A stretch of DNA of 64,000 nt, from assembly GCF_041435055.1 (NCBI RefSeq), contig NZ_CP108002.1, positions 5,642,001 through 5,706,000 on the forward strand. The letters run 5' to 3'. The position numbers and the translations under genes are program-made. Shown here piece after piece: positions 20,612-28,772 of this stretch (positions are counted from its first letter, which is position 1; each line of letters starts with the position of its first letter). This DNA is from Streptomyces sp. NBC_00341. GTDB taxonomy: Bacteria; Actinomycetota; Actinomycetes; Streptomycetales; Streptomycetaceae. Under the pieces are notes generated by a model. That model was not told where the DNA came from. It searched no databases and saw only the letters and a program-made list of their open reading frames with translations.

Positions 20612-21028
20612 TCACCCGACAACCATGCCAGGGACCAAGGCCACGATCCCCGAGAGGAAGCTGCCGATTGCGGCCAGTGTGACGAGCGCGGCCTTGCCGT
20701 CGGAGAAGAGGCCCGCAAAGAACGCGCGCAGTTGCCGCCGGAGAATCAGCATCTTCAGCTTCTGCCAGCGATGCTGGCGGATATGGCAGCCCATGAGAAG
20801 ACCGGTTGCATTGTTGCGGCAACCGTCTCGCCTTCCCCTGACCGGGGCCGCACAAGTCGCAGGCGCCTGAAAGAAACACCAGAGCAGTACCAGCCCCGAC
20901 AGAGCTGAGACGCCTGTCGGGCCAACGGCCTTGTTGATCCAGGCGGCGATAAGCAATGCAGCGACGATGACACCCCACCACTGTCCCAACCCGCCGAGCC
21001 GACTGCTGCGTGCCCCAGACGTTGCCAT
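20612..21028 (-). CDS. Membrane protein of the accessory island, unknown family
   Basis: 138 residues. Two N-terminal hydrophobic segments (WGVIVAALLIAAWINKAVG and VSALSGLVLLWCFFQAP) are followed by a basic, Cys-containing loop (PATCAAPVRGRRDGCRNNA) and a polar helix (RQHRWQKLKMLILRRQ). A last hydrophobic segment (AALVTLAAIGSFLSGIVAL) closes the protein. I recall similar hypothetical proteins in streptomycete accessory regions. Base composition is less GC biased than neighbouring core genes. Confidence 0.65.
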   Translation of the reverse strand: MATSGARSSRLGGLGQWWGVIVAALLIAAWINKAVGPTGVSALSGLVLLWCFFQAPATCAAPVRGRRDGCRNNATGLLMGCHIRQHRWQKLKMLILRRQLRAFFAGLFSDGKAALVTLAAIGSFLSGIVALVPGMVVG

Positions 21029-21074
21029 ACGTCCATGGTGACGGGTCGGCAGTTGCCGAGTGTGATGACCCGCT

Positions 21075-21260
21075 TCACTTGACCGAAAACAGGCTGGAAC
21101 CGTCGCGCAGCACCCAGTCCGAGCCGTCCCCCTCCCCGTCCCTTTCCCACCATCGAGGGACCAGTTGATGACGAGGCACGCTCGCCACCATCGCCAGCCA
21201 ACGCGAATCGGGGTCCGCTACCTTGTCCGCGAGCCGCCCCGCAGGTCCGTGCCAATCCAT
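21075..21260 (-). pseudogene. Truncated N-terminus of a protein-L-isoaspartate-methyltransferase-like enzyme
   Basis: 61 residues starting MDWHGPAGRLADKVADPDSR and including VPRHQLVPRWWERDG, which resembles the beginning of the ~380-residue methyltransferases found in actinobacterial RiPP clusters. It stops after 61 codons, before any SAM-binding motif, so the enzyme must be inactive. It begins 13 bases past the radical-SAM stop, as a co-transcribed maturation enzyme would. I read it as the decayed second enzyme of a RiPP pathway. Confidence 0.6.
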
Positions 21261-21273
21261 GCCGGCCAGCCTC

Positions 21274-22140
21274 TCAGTACTTGGGTCCGCAGGCGGTCGT
21301 GGTCGCCGGGCTGCAATCGCCGCTGTCATCCGGCGGGCAGGCATTCCGGGCAGGCAGCGGAATCCGTGCAGCGAGGTCCGCCCAAGCCTCTCCGCCGAGC
21401 AGTTCGCCTAACCGGGTCTCGCGTACGTTCCCCACCGGGAAGTCCCGCGCGAGCACACACCCCGCGAGATCACCGTTCGGAAGGACGGCAGCGCGCCCGC
21501 GTGTGCACCTTCCACACATCTCGTCCAGCGTCGGTGACTGCCCCGGCAGCAGCGCCCGTCCGACCGCCCGCGCTCTGTCCATGGTGATCCGGGTCACGCC
21601 CATGGATTGCAGCTCGGCGCGAGCCTCAGCGACACGTTGTCCCGGCAGGGTCTCCACGATTCCGGCCCGGATCGGCACGCCCCTCTTCAGGGCCTCACGG
21701 ATGTTGTGCCGGGTCCGGTCGTAGCTTCCGTTCCGGCCGGTGATCTTGTCGTGTTCGGCGGGAACGTCGCTGTAGTAGCTGGTCCCGAGCGTGACCGCCG
21801 GGTGCGTGAACAGCTCCCACCACTGGTCGTGGACCGTGTACAGGTTGCTGTACACCTCCACGTGCCGTCCGAACGAAAGCGCGTACTCCGTGAGAGCCCG
21901 CCAGTGCGGGTGGACGGTCGGCTCCCCGCCGATGATCTGAGGCGTACGGATGCCCAGGGTGGCAGCATCGGAGATGACCGCCCGCCAGTCGTCGAGGGTC
22001 ATGACGCCGTGCGTTGCCTGCGGGCTCGACTCGGACAGGCAGTGCGTGCAGGACAGTTGGCACTTCCCGGTGATCTCCAGTTCAAGGGACTGGATGCTGC
22101 CAACCGGCTCTCGGGTAGGTCGTTCGATGAACGTGGTCAT
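21274..22140 (-). CDS. Radical SAM/SPASM protein, probable peptide maturase
   Basis: 288 residues. The CxxxCxxC cluster motif (CQLSCTHC, Cys27/31/34) binds the SAM-cleaving 4Fe-4S cluster, and GGEPTVHP is the following SAM/GGE motif. The C-terminal SPASM-type region has CGRCTRGRAAVLPNGDLAGC and a Cys-rich tail with ACPPDDSGDC and TACGPKY. Such enzymes modify peptide side chains, often in RiPP pathways. A 41-codon frame overlaps its start (ATGA) and a methyltransferase remnant follows. Whether it still has a peptide substrate is open; the enzyme itself looks intact. Confidence 0.85.
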   Translation of the reverse strand: MTTFIERPTREPVGSIQSLELEITGKCQLSCTHCLSESSPQATHGVMTLDDWRAVISDAATLGIRTPQIIGGEPTVHPHWRALTEYALSFGRHVEVYSNLYTVHDQWWELFTHPAVTLGTSYYSDVPAEHDKITGRNGSYDRTRHNIREALKRGVPIRAGIVETLPGQRVAEARAELQSMGVTRITMDRARAVGRALLPGQSPTLDEMCGRCTRGRAAVLPNGDLAGCVLARDFPVGNVRETRLGELLGGEAWADLAARIPLPARNACPPDDSGDCSPATTTACGPKY

Positions 22141-22262
22141 GCTGCGTTCCTCTCTGCTGAGTGGTGCACCGCATTCACTGACCCGTCAGACGACGAAGCC
22201 CAACGGGAGCTTGAGGGGGTGGCCCCGCCCGCCGCGTCGCACGGCACGACGGACGAGGCCAC
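22137..22262 (-). CDS. Possible 41-residue peptide overlapping the radical-SAM start
   Basis: GTG at 22262 opens a 41-codon frame beginning MASSVVPCDAAGGATPSSSR, containing one Cys and many Ser. Its TGA overlaps the radical-SAM ATG (ATGA). Position and size suit a RiPP precursor. There is no ribosome site and the codon bias is poor in the second half, so this is tentative. The frame is open further upstream. Confidence 0.25.
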   Translation of the reverse strand: MASSVVPCDAAGGATPSSSRWASSSDGSVNAVHHSAERNAA

Positions 22263-22294
22263 CGACTGAACTCTGAGGCCAGCAAGTCGATGTG

Positions 22295-22594
22295 CTAGCC
22301 GCGCTGCTGGTAGGCGACGTGCCGCGCCAATGCGTCGAGTTGTCGGCAGTGATAGGCGGTGCCCGGCAAGAGGAACCTCAGCTCCGTCTCCCAGGGCCGG
22401 CCCCCGGGCCGTACGACGCGCACGCGGGTGCCAGTCGCGCTGATCACCATGCAGGGCATGCCCTTCACCCGCTCGTACATGACCTGCCCCGGCCGCAGGC
22501 CCGCCGGAGCGAACGGCCTCTTGGGGCGGGTGGCCTCAGTCGGGGAGGGGCGGCCCGACGCCGGGGTCGGGGCCCTCGGCCGTGGGGCGTTCAT
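22295..22594 (-). CDS. Hypothetical protein of the accessory island
   Basis: 99 residues from ATG 22594, which overlaps the stop of the upstream gene (ATGA) and has AGGGAG five bases upstream. The first 35 residues are Pro/Arg rich; then a compact beta-like part (GQVMYERVKGMPCMVISATG, followed by VRVVRPGGRPWETELRFLLP). It has the look of a small single-domain binding protein. Family not recognised. Translationally coupled to the 185-residue protein upstream. Confidence 0.6.
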   Translation of the reverse strand: MNAPRPRAPTPASGRPSPTEATRPKRPFAPAGLRPGQVMYERVKGMPCMVISATGTRVRVVRPGGRPWETELRFLLPGTAYHCRQLDALARHVAYQQRG

Positions 22595-23148
22595 CCCAAC
22601 TCCCTGAACCAGGAGCGGAACTGGTTCTCCTCGCGGATTCGTGAGCGGAGGCCGAGCAGGAGGGGGCTGTCGGGCCTGGGGACAGGGTGAGCGGGACTCG
22701 GCTTGTCGGGGTCGGGCGAGGTGCGGCGATCCGGGCAGACGGGAGCACCGCAGTCGCACGGGGGGAAGGTGAGCGGCGACCTGTGTGGCGGGTAGTCGGC
22801 GCCTTGGGGCGGTGCGGAGTCCATCAGCGCCTCGCCGCGCCGTGGATGACGCGGGGCCCCACCTCGATCCCGTGCGACGTCAGCCAGAACGCGCGCCGCC
22901 GCCTCTCGGCGCATCCGGATCTGCGCACGCTCCCAACGGTCGTACGCAGCCTGCGAGTACGGGCCGTTGGGCGGACGCGGAACCATGCTCTTCGGCATCG
23001 CGGAGCGGCACACCACAAGGCGGCGGGGGCCGATTCTCGCGGGCCGAAAGTTCGCCCGAGGGGCCAACCTCTCGGCCGGCAACTCCCGGCGACGTAGGCC
23101 GAGAAGTAGGCACACCGGTTCGACTAACCGGGCGATAGGATTATGCAT
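22591..23148 (-). CDS. Hypothetical protein, first gene of a two-gene unit
   Basis: 185 residues from ATG 23148 with AAGGAG eight bases upstream. The N-terminus (MHNPIARLVEPVCLLLGLRR) resembles a recurrent N-terminal segment of streptomycete accessory-region proteins. The rest is Pro/Arg rich with a possible Cys pair motif (CDCGAPVC). No membrane span is certain. The 5' leader contains a stable hairpin (23177-23207). Overlaps the next gene by four bases. Function unknown. Confidence 0.6.
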   Translation of the reverse strand: MHNPIARLVEPVCLLLGLRRRELPAERLAPRANFRPARIGPRRLVVCRSAMPKSMVPRPPNGPYSQAAYDRWERAQIRMRREAAARVLADVARDRGGAPRHPRRGEALMDSAPPQGADYPPHRSPLTFPPCDCGAPVCPDRRTSPDPDKPSPAHPVPRPDSPLLLGLRSRIREENQFRSWFRELG

Positions 23149-23176
23149 GCGGACGCTCCTTCAAAGCGTTGGCCAC

Positions 23177-23207
23177 GCCCCGGGACGGTTACAGCCGTTG
23201 CCGGGGC
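23177..23207 (-). promoter_or_regulatory. Stable hairpin in the leader of the 185-residue protein gene
   Basis: On the minus strand GCCCCGGCAACGG pairs with CCGTCCCGGGGC around a six-base loop (one bulge), with a further CAAAGC/GCTTTG outer match (23162-23211). It ends about 29 bases before the start codon. Could be an attenuator, an mRNA-protecting hairpin, or on the plus strand a terminator. Confidence 0.45.
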
Positions 23208-23415
23208 TTTGCATTGCGTCCGGGCGCACCGGACACAGGCATGTCACTCACACCGAGAATCGGGTGATGCTTGCCAAACTCAGTGTGACCCCAGCCAGAT
23301 GAATCGGCAAGTGTGTCGCCTAGGTTGGCAATATTGACACTCGACGGAGTGGGGGGATCGGGCCCGTGTGCGAGCATGTAGCACTGCCGGAGAAGGACCA
23401 GAGGGGTGGTACGGC

Positions 23416-24258
23416 ATGACCGCGCCCACCGTGCGACGTCGTCGACTTGGATCAGGGCTACGTCGATTGCGCGAACAAGCTGCGCTCACGCTGGATGAAG
23501 CCGAGACCCGGTCCGGTCTCAGCGCATCCAAGATTTCGCGCTTGGAAAGTGCCACCCGAGGTGCACGCCCAACGGACGTTGAACTACTCATGAGCGTTTA
23601 CGGCGTTGAGGACGACGACGTCAGGTCGTTCCTCCTCACTCTGGCGCGCGATGGGGGCAAGCGTGGTTGGTGGCAGACATACGATCTGGCCCCGGTATAC
23701 GCAGACCTCATCAGCCTGGAATCCGACGCGGCGTCCATGAACTCCTACGAACCGTTGCTCATTCCTGGCCTGCTACAAACCGCCGCGTACGCCCGCGCAG
23801 CGATCACGGCTATCAGCATGTCCGCGACGCCGGATGAGATCAGCCCTCTTGTTGAGGTACGAATCGCGCGACAGGCGGTGCTCAGCCGACCCAGGCCCCT
23901 GACGTTTCGAGCCATCATTCACGAGGCAGCCCTCACCGCTCGGGTCCCGGGCGCTGGGGTCATGCGCGATCAACTGCAACGCCTCCTGGACGTAGCCGAG
24001 TATCCGCACGTCAGAATTCAGGTGCTGCCGATGGAAGCTGAGTTGCATCCTGGGACAACGGGCGGCTTCACCATCCTGGGCTTCGGTCAACGGGCGCTCG
24101 ACGTCACCTTGCTCGAACACCTTGATAGCAGCCTCTATATCGAGGAAGAGGCGGACGTTGCTCGGTACTCCGAGGCGTACGAACGGTTGACCGCAGCCGC
24201 GTTGCCGTTCAACAAGTCGATGTCCCTCATCGCCAGCAAGAAGGAAGAACATCAGTGA
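23416..24258 (+). CDS. XRE-family regulator with DUF5753 domain
   Basis: 280 residues from ATG 23416 (GAGGGG upstream). The N-terminal HTH_31-type motif (LRRLREQAALTLDEAETRSGLSASKISRLE, given here in parts: LRRLREQAALTLDEAE, SGLSASKISRLE) lies at about 10-45. The DUF5753 sensory domain follows (PLLIPGLLQTAAYARA ... RPLTFRAIIHEAAL ... VQVLP-like IQVLPMEAELHPG). Such proteins, for example WhiJ, pair with a DUF397 protein encoded next to them and repress developmental or antibiotic genes until the partner relieves them. Here the DUF397 gene overlaps by four bases. Confidence 0.9.
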   Translation: MTAPTVRRRRLGSGLRRLREQAALTLDEAETRSGLSASKISRLESATRGARPTDVELLMSVYGVEDDDVRSFLLTLARDGGKRGWWQTYDLAPVYADLISLESDAASMNSYEPLLIPGLLQTAAYARAAITAISMSATPDEISPLVEVRIARQAVLSRPRPLTFRAIIHEAALTARVPGAGVMRDQLQRLLDVAEYPHVRIQVLPMEAELHPGTTGGFTILGFGQRALDVTLLEHLDSSLYIEEEADVARYSEAYERLTAAALPFNKSMSLIASKKEEHQ

Positions 24259-24461
24259 ACACCTTGCCCCCCGGCCTCCAGGTTGTAACCGTTGACTGGC
24301 AGAAGTCGAGTTACAGCGGAGCCAATAGCAACTGCGTAGAGACCGCCCGCTTCGATGACGGGATCGGCGTCCGAGACAGCAAGGACGCGGCTGGTCCGGT
24401 CCTCAGCTTCGGTACTCGTGCTTGGGACGACTTCATCGGCGGCGCGAAGGCGTCTATCTGA
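24255..24461 (+). CDS. DUF397 protein, partner of the XRE regulator
   Basis: 68 residues with the DUF397 signature WQKSSYSGANSNCVETA, GVRDSKD and WDDFI. The GTG start overlaps the regulator stop (GTGA). DUF397 proteins are small companions of DUF5753-XRE regulators in development and toxin-antitoxin-like switches. A strong terminator follows at 24521 and marks the end of the accessory island. Confidence 0.92.
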   Translation: MNTLPPGLQVVTVDWQKSSYSGANSNCVETARFDDGIGVRDSKDAAGPVLSFGTRAWDDFIGGAKASI

Positions 24462-24520
24462 ACTGTGCGAGAGGTACCCCAGCCATCGGTGCTGGAGCCT
24501 GTGAGCCACCAGACGAGCGA

Positions 24521-24550
24521 CAAGCCCCGGCTGATCTCTGCCGGGGCTTG
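24521..24550 (+). terminator. Terminator after the DUF397 gene
   Basis: CAAGCCCCGGC and GCCGGGGCTTG form an 11-bp perfect stem with an eight-base loop, followed by GTTGTG. Confidence 0.75.
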
Positions 24551-24590
24551 GTTGTGCGAGGCCGTATCGCCTCGCGCAGGGGGAGGCGCG

Positions 24591-25256
24591 TCACTCTCCG
24601 GCCGGTGCCACCCCGATCGGGCACGAGACGCCCGTCCCGCCGATCCCGCAGTAGCCCGCCGGGTTCTTGTCCAGGTACTGCTGGTGCGCGGCCTCCGCCG
24701 GCCAGAAGGGGCGGCCCTCGGCCGGCAGGATCTCCGTGCTGATCTCGCCGTGGCCGGAGCCCGTGAGGACCTTCTGGTACGCCTCGCGGGACGCCGCCAC
24801 GGCGGCCGCCTGGGCGGGGGAGTGGGTGTAGACCGCGGAGCGGTACTGGGTGCCCACGTCGTTGCCCTGGCGGAAGCCCTGGGTGGGGTCGTGGGACTCC
24901 CAGAAGACCTTCAGGAGCTGCTCGTACGTGACGACGCGCGGGTCGTACACGACGCGGACGGCCTCCGTGTGGCCGGTCAGGCCGGAGCAGACCTCCTCGT
25001 ACGCGGGGTTCTCCGTGTAGCCGCCCTGGTAGCCGACGAGCGTCGTCCAGACGCCGTCCGTCTGCCAGAACTTGCGCTCGGCGCCCCAGAAGCAGCCCAT
25101 CGCGAAGTCCGCGACCTCCAGGCCTTCCGGGTACGGGCCCAGCAGGGCGTTGCCCAGGACCGTGTGGCGGGACGGGACGGTGAATTCGGGGGTGGGGCGG
25201 CCGCGCAGCGCCTCCTGCGGAGTGGGGAGCTGCGGGGTACGGCGGTGCAGGAACAT
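24591..25256 (-). CDS. msrA: Peptide methionine sulfoxide reductase A
   Basis: 221 residues from ATG 25256. The catalytic motif GCFWGAER (nucleophile Cys) is followed by [17 protein letters not shown] and [18 protein letters not shown], all standard MsrA. The C-terminal [13 protein letters not shown] holds the resolving cysteines. It reduces methionine-S-sulfoxide in proteins using thioredoxin. An open frame runs through upstream sequence to 26807, but only this part is MsrA-like and a separate gene occupies the rest. Confidence 0.96.
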   Translation of the reverse strand: MFLHRRTPQLPTPQEALRGRPTPEFTVPSRHTVLGNALLGPYPEGLEVADFAMGCFWGAERKFWQTDGVWTTLVGYQGGYTENPAYEEVCSGLTGHTEAVRVVYDPRVVTYEQLLKVFWESHDPTQGFRQGNDVGTQYRSAVYTHSPAQAAAVAASREAYQKVLTGSGHGEISTEILPAEGRPFWPAEAAHQQYLDKNPAGYCGIGGTGVSCPIGVAPAGE

Positions 25257-25351
25257 GCGGGGGCTCCTCGTGGGTCGGCGTGCTGTCCGTACAACGCACC
25301 GGGACCGCCGTGGATTCCGCCGCCGGTTCCGAGGAAGGTTCCGCCGCCCGG

Positions 25352-25474
25352 TCAGCGGCGGGGCGTGCCGTTGTCCGACTCGGTGTCCTCGACGTAGGCG
25401 GCGGTCCGCTTGCGGGCCTTGAACCAGAAGTAGAGGCCGAGGCCGATCAGGATCAGGGGTATCAGTCGGGCCAT
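25352..25474 (-). CDS. 40-residue single-span membrane protein
   Basis: [20 protein letters not shown] is one transmembrane helix, followed by a short charged tail ([16 protein letters not shown]). An in-frame ATG six codons upstream (25492) is the alternative start. It precedes msrA in the same direction, 95 bases apart. Conserved tiny proteins like this are common in actinobacteria. Function unknown. Confidence 0.55.
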   Translation of the reverse strand: MARLIPLILIGLGLYFWFKARKRTAAYVEDTESDNGTPRR

Positions 25475-25549
25475 GAGGTGTACCGGTCCCATCAGTCAGT
25501 CGGTCGCCGTGTCGGTGCCTACCGTCGCACACCCTCGGCGCCGGGCGCT

Positions 25550-26653
25550 CTACCTCGGCAGCGTCGCCGGGCTGCCGCCGTTCGCCTCGTAGCCGGCCAC
25601 CGCCAGCGCGCGGTACACGGTGTACTCGGCGGCCGGGTCCGAGCTCTCCGACCACGGCAGCGCGCCCACGTGCCCGTCGATGTGGACGAACTGGTTCATC
25701 GCCTCCGACCAGCGCTCCATCCGGACCAGGAACAGCACCAGGAGGTGGCGGACGTGGGCCAGCATCGGGTCGTCCGCGCGGGCCGCGTGCACCGCGAACA
25801 GGGCGCCCTCGACCGCCTTGGTCACCGACTGGCTCTGATAGAAGCTCCGCACCATGTTGACCTCGGGCAGGTGCTCGTACAGCGCGAAGAGCGGCAGCGC
25901 GGCCAGCAGCGAACCCTGCGGGGCGCGGGCGGCCGCCGCGGTCGCGAAGCGGTCGGCCTCCTCGCGGGAGCCGTGCCACTTCTCGCACCAGAAGTGCAGC
26001 GCCGCGATGTGCGCGCCCATGTGCGCGGGCGCCCGGTCGATGATCTTCGCCCAGAGCTGGTCGAACTCCTCGTGGGAGTAGCCGAGCCCACGCGCCGCCG
26101 CCAGCTCCACCAGGTACGGCACCGGGTCGCCCGGAGCCAGCAGGGCCGCCTCGCCGACGACCGTACGGGCCTCCTCCAGGATGATCCGGAAGTCGTCCGT
26201 ACCCACGGTGGACGAACGCCAGGCCTGCTGGACCAAGAACTCGGCGTGCACCGCCGCGCCGCCCGCGTCCTTCGGGGACTCGGCCCGCCACTTGCGCAGC
26301 CACGCCCCGCCGACACCCGGCCGCTGCGCCAGCTCCAGCGAGGCGGCCCCGGCGAACGCCTGTACCCGCTGCCACCGCACCTCGCCCTCCTTCGGCGTCC
26401 CGGACAGCAGCTGTGATGCGGCCCGCCACTCCTGGGTGCCCTGGACGACGTCGAGGACGTCCAGGAGGTCCTGGTCGGGTCCCGGCATCCGGATGTCCAG
26501 CTCCTCCTGGCGCGCGAAGCCGTAGGTGTCCGGGTCGGCGGCGTCCGGGGAGCCGGGCGCCACCTGCCGGATTCCGCCGCGGCGCCGCAGCACGTACGGG
26601 CCGGCGACGGCGGCGAGCAGGCACAGCGCGAGCAGGAACCAGAGAATCTCCAT
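25550..26653 (-). CDS. Membrane-anchored alpha-helical (TPR-like) protein
   Basis: 367 residues. An N-terminal helix ([20 protein letters not shown]) anchors the protein, with the remaining ~330 residues cytoplasmic and almost entirely helical. Repeating patterns such as [12 protein letters not shown] and [16 protein letters not shown] suggest TPR-like helical hairpins. No catalytic motif. It is divergent from metB and may be a scaffold; I cannot assign a function. Confidence 0.75.
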   Translation of the reverse strand: MEILWFLLALCLLAAVAGPYVLRRRGGIRQVAPGSPDAADPDTYGFARQEELDIRMPGPDQDLLDVLDVVQGTQEWRAASQLLSGTPKEGEVRWQRVQAFAGAASLELAQRPGVGGAWLRKWRAESPKDAGGAAVHAEFLVQQAWRSSTVGTDDFRIILEEARTVVGEAALLAPGDPVPYLVELAAARGLGYSHEEFDQLWAKIIDRAPAHMGAHIAALHFWCEKWHGSREEADRFATAAAARAPQGSLLAALPLFALYEHLPEVNMVRSFYQSQSVTKAVEGALFAVHAARADDPMLAHVRHLLVLFLVRMERWSEAMNQFVHIDGHVGALPWSESSDPAAEYTVYRALAVAGYEANGGSPATLPR

Positions 26654-26707
26654 ACACCCATTGTCCCCGGACGGCCCAGGTGCTCCGTGAGCGCCCTCGG
26701 GACGAAC

Positions 26708-26713
26708 TACGCT
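26708..26713 (+). promoter_or_regulatory. Putative -10 element for leaderless metB transcript
   Basis: TACGCT followed by eight bases and the metB ATG, with no ribosome site. The -35 region is not convincing. Confidence 0.4.
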
Positions 26714-26721
26714 CGGGCCCC

Positions 26722-27867
26722 ATGAGCGACCAGCACAGCTTCGAAACTCTCGCGATCCACGCGGGAAACACCGCCGATCCCCTCACCGGCGCTGTTGTTC
26801 CCCCCATTTACCAGGTCTCCACGTACAAGCAGGACGGCGTGGGCGGGCTGCGCGGCGGCTACGAGTACAGCCGCAGCGCCAACCCGACGCGCACCGCGCT
26901 GGAGGAGAACCTCGCGGCCCTGGAGGGCGGCCGCCGCGGGCTCGCCTTCGCGTCCGGTCTGGCCGCGGAGGACTGCCTGCTCCGTACGCTGCTGACGCCC
27001 GGCGACCACGTGGTCATCCCGAACGACGCCTACGGCGGCACGTTCCGGCTGTTCGCGAAGGTCGCCTCGCGGTGGGGCGTGGAGTTCTCGGTCGCGGACA
27101 CCTCGGACGTGGCGGCGGTACGGGCCGCGATCCAGCCGCGCACCAAGGCGATCTGGGTGGAGACGCCCTCCAACCCGCTGCTCGGCATCACCGACATCGC
27201 GGCCGTCGCCGGTGTCGCCCGCTCCGCGGGTGCGCGGCTGGTCGTCGACAACACCTTCGCCAGCCCCTACCTCCAGCAGCCGCTCGCCCTGGGCGCCGAT
27301 GTGGTGGTGCACTCCACCACCAAGTACATGGGCGGCCACTCGGACGTCGTCGGCGGCGCGCTGATCGTCAACGACCCCGAGCTGTCGGAGGAGTTGGCGT
27401 ACCACCAGAACGCGATGGGCGCGGTGGCCGGGCCCTTCGACGCCTGGCTGGTGCTGCGCGGCATCAAGACCCTCGCCGTCCGGATGGACCGGCACACCGA
27501 GAACGCCACCAAGGTCGCAGACCTGCTGACCCGGCACCCCAAGGTCAGCCACGTCCTGTACCCGGGACTGCCCGAGCACCAGGGGCACGAGATCGCCGCC
27601 AAGCAGATGAAGGCGTTCGGCGGCATGGTGTCCTTCCGGGTCGCGGGCGGCGAGCAGGCGGCGGTCGAGGTCTGCAACCGGGCGAAGCTGTTCACGCTCG
27701 GTGAGTCCCTCGGCGGCGTCGAGTCACTCCTGGAGCACCCGGGCCGGATGACGCACGCCTCCGCGGCCGGATCGCCGCTGGAGGTCCCCGCCGACCTGGT
27801 CAGGCTCTCCGTCGGCATCGAGAACGGCGACGACCTGCTGGCCGACCTGACGCAGGCCCTCGGCTGA
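26722..27867 (+). CDS. metB: Cystathionine gamma-synthase/lyase (PLP enzyme)
   Basis: 381 residues from ATG 26722, full length for the Cys/Met metabolism PLP family. The PLP lysine is in [31 protein letters not shown] and [21 protein letters not shown] hold the cofactor-binding Asp. The Ser/Thr-rich ends [14 protein letters not shown] and [17 protein letters not shown] are typical. It may join an activated homoserine ester with cysteine or cleave cystathionine; these activities cannot be told apart from sequence alone. The mRNA may be leaderless. Confidence 0.92.
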   Translation: MSDQHSFETLAIHAGNTADPLTGAVVPPIYQVSTYKQDGVGGLRGGYEYSRSANPTRTALEENLAALEGGRRGLAFASGLAAEDCLLRTLLTPGDHVVIPNDAYGGTFRLFAKVASRWGVEFSVADTSDVAAVRAAIQPRTKAIWVETPSNPLLGITDIAAVAGVARSAGARLVVDNTFASPYLQQPLALGADVVVHSTTKYMGGHSDVVGGALIVNDPELSEELAYHQNAMGAVAGPFDAWLVLRGIKTLAVRMDRHTENATKVADLLTRHPKVSHVLYPGLPEHQGHEIAAKQMKAFGGMVSFRVAGGEQAAVEVCNRAKLFTLGESLGGVESLLEHPGRMTHASAAGSPLEVPADLVRLSVGIENGDDLLADLTQALG

Positions 27868-27951
27868 GTCCGGCTCCCCAGCCGGTAGCGGCGGTACGCC
27901 CCCCCGGGGCGGTGCGTAGAACCCACGCGCCGCCCCGACGGCGCACCGCCG

Positions 27952-28203
27952 CTACCAGCCGCCCAGCGGCGGCGTCGTCTCGGCCGGCGGCGCCTGCCAG
28001 GGCTGGACCGTCACCGCCCACACCGCGAACACCGCCACCGCGGCGATCAGCACCAGCAGCCCCAGCCGGCGCAGGGCCCGCCGCCGGCGCAGCACCCGGC
28101 CGCCGAGCTCCGCCGCCCGTTCCGCCAGATCGGCGGGGACCGGCGGATGCGGCCCGTCCAGCATCCGCCGGACCTCGTCCTCCTTGCGGCCGGTACCGCT
28201 CAT
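27952..28203 (-). CDS. Small membrane protein coupled to the sigma-like factor
   Basis: 83 residues: a charged cytoplasmic N-terminus (GRKEDEVRRMLDGPHPPVP), one transmembrane helix (LGLLVLIAAVAVFAVWAVTV) and a short outside tail. Its GTGC/ATGA-type start overlaps the stop of the preceding sigma-like gene by four bases. The arrangement is that of an ECF sigma factor and a membrane-bound partner or anti-sigma. No zinc HxxxCxxC motif is present, so anti-sigma function is only a guess. Confidence 0.7.
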   Translation of the reverse strand: MSGTGRKEDEVRRMLDGPHPPVPADLAERAAELGGRVLRRRRALRRLGLLVLIAAVAVFAVWAVTVQPWQAPPAETTPPLGGW

Positions 28204-28676
28204 GGCGCGGCCTCCCGCCGGACGGTGGGGCCGCGGGTGCCGCGCATCGTCGCGACCGAGCGGTTGCAGATCGCGCGGATCCGGTCCGCCGGCAGCCCGA
28301 GCAGCGCCGCGGTCTGTTCCTCGGGGACGCCCTCGTGCAGCCGCAGCACCAGCACGAGCCGTTCCTGCGGGGTCAGCCCGGCCAACAGCCCGCCGCGCGG
28401 CTGGTGATGGCGCCAGGCCTCCCGCGCGAACCGGGCGGCCAGATCCTGCCGGGTGCGGTTGTACGGGTCCTCGCCGTGCAGCCGGTCCCAGTCCGCGTAC
28501 GTACGGGCCAGCGCGGCCGTCAGCAGCCGCTGCGCGCGCTCGTTGGCACCCGGCGGCCGGGCGGGTTCCGCGGTGAGCAGGGTGGCGGCGTGCAGCAGCC
28601 GGCCGGCCGCGCCCGCCACGAAGGCCTCGAACTCCTGGGCGCGGCGCCGCTGTCGGCCCGCCTGGCGCTCTCGCAC
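28200..28676 (-). CDS. ECF sigma-factor-like protein (SigE-family type)
   Basis: 158 residues from GTG. The C-terminal region 4 helix-turn-helix is clear: LTPQERLVLVLRLHEGVPEEQTAALLG plus LPADRIRAICNRSVA (about residues 105-145). The N-terminal part has a weak region 2 (EFEAFVAGAAGRLLHAATLL; ARTYADWDRLHGEDPYNRT) that lacks the strongly conserved core-binding residues. It may be a true sigma factor or a degenerate regulator. It is in an operon with the membrane protein downstream; target genes unknown. Confidence 0.75.
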   Translation of the reverse strand: MRERQAGRQRRRAQEFEAFVAGAAGRLLHAATLLTAEPARPPGANERAQRLLTAALARTYADWDRLHGEDPYNRTRQDLAARFAREAWRHHQPRGGLLAGLTPQERLVLVLRLHEGVPEEQTAALLGLPADRIRAICNRSVATMRGTRGPTVRREAAP

Positions 28677-28772
28677 CCTGTCATCCGAGCGCGCCGCGGG
28701 CCCCCGGTCAAGGCCTGGGGACCCGAGTACGGCCCTCAGTCCGCGGCGCGGCAGCGCTTGCCCGGGAAGACC

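Noticed and set aside
23334..23339. Consensus -35 TTGACA before the XRE gene
   Set aside because: No -10 box at 16-19 bases; not called as a promoter.
19918..24560. Integrative element ends (tRNA site, integrase, direct repeats) around the accessory island
   Set aside because: No tRNA gene, integrase or transposase is visible; mobility is not supported.
24591..26807. Continuous 738-codon frame that includes msrA
   Set aside because: Only the last 221 codons are MsrA. The upstream part overlaps a membrane-anchored protein gene in another frame of the same strand and has no family character.
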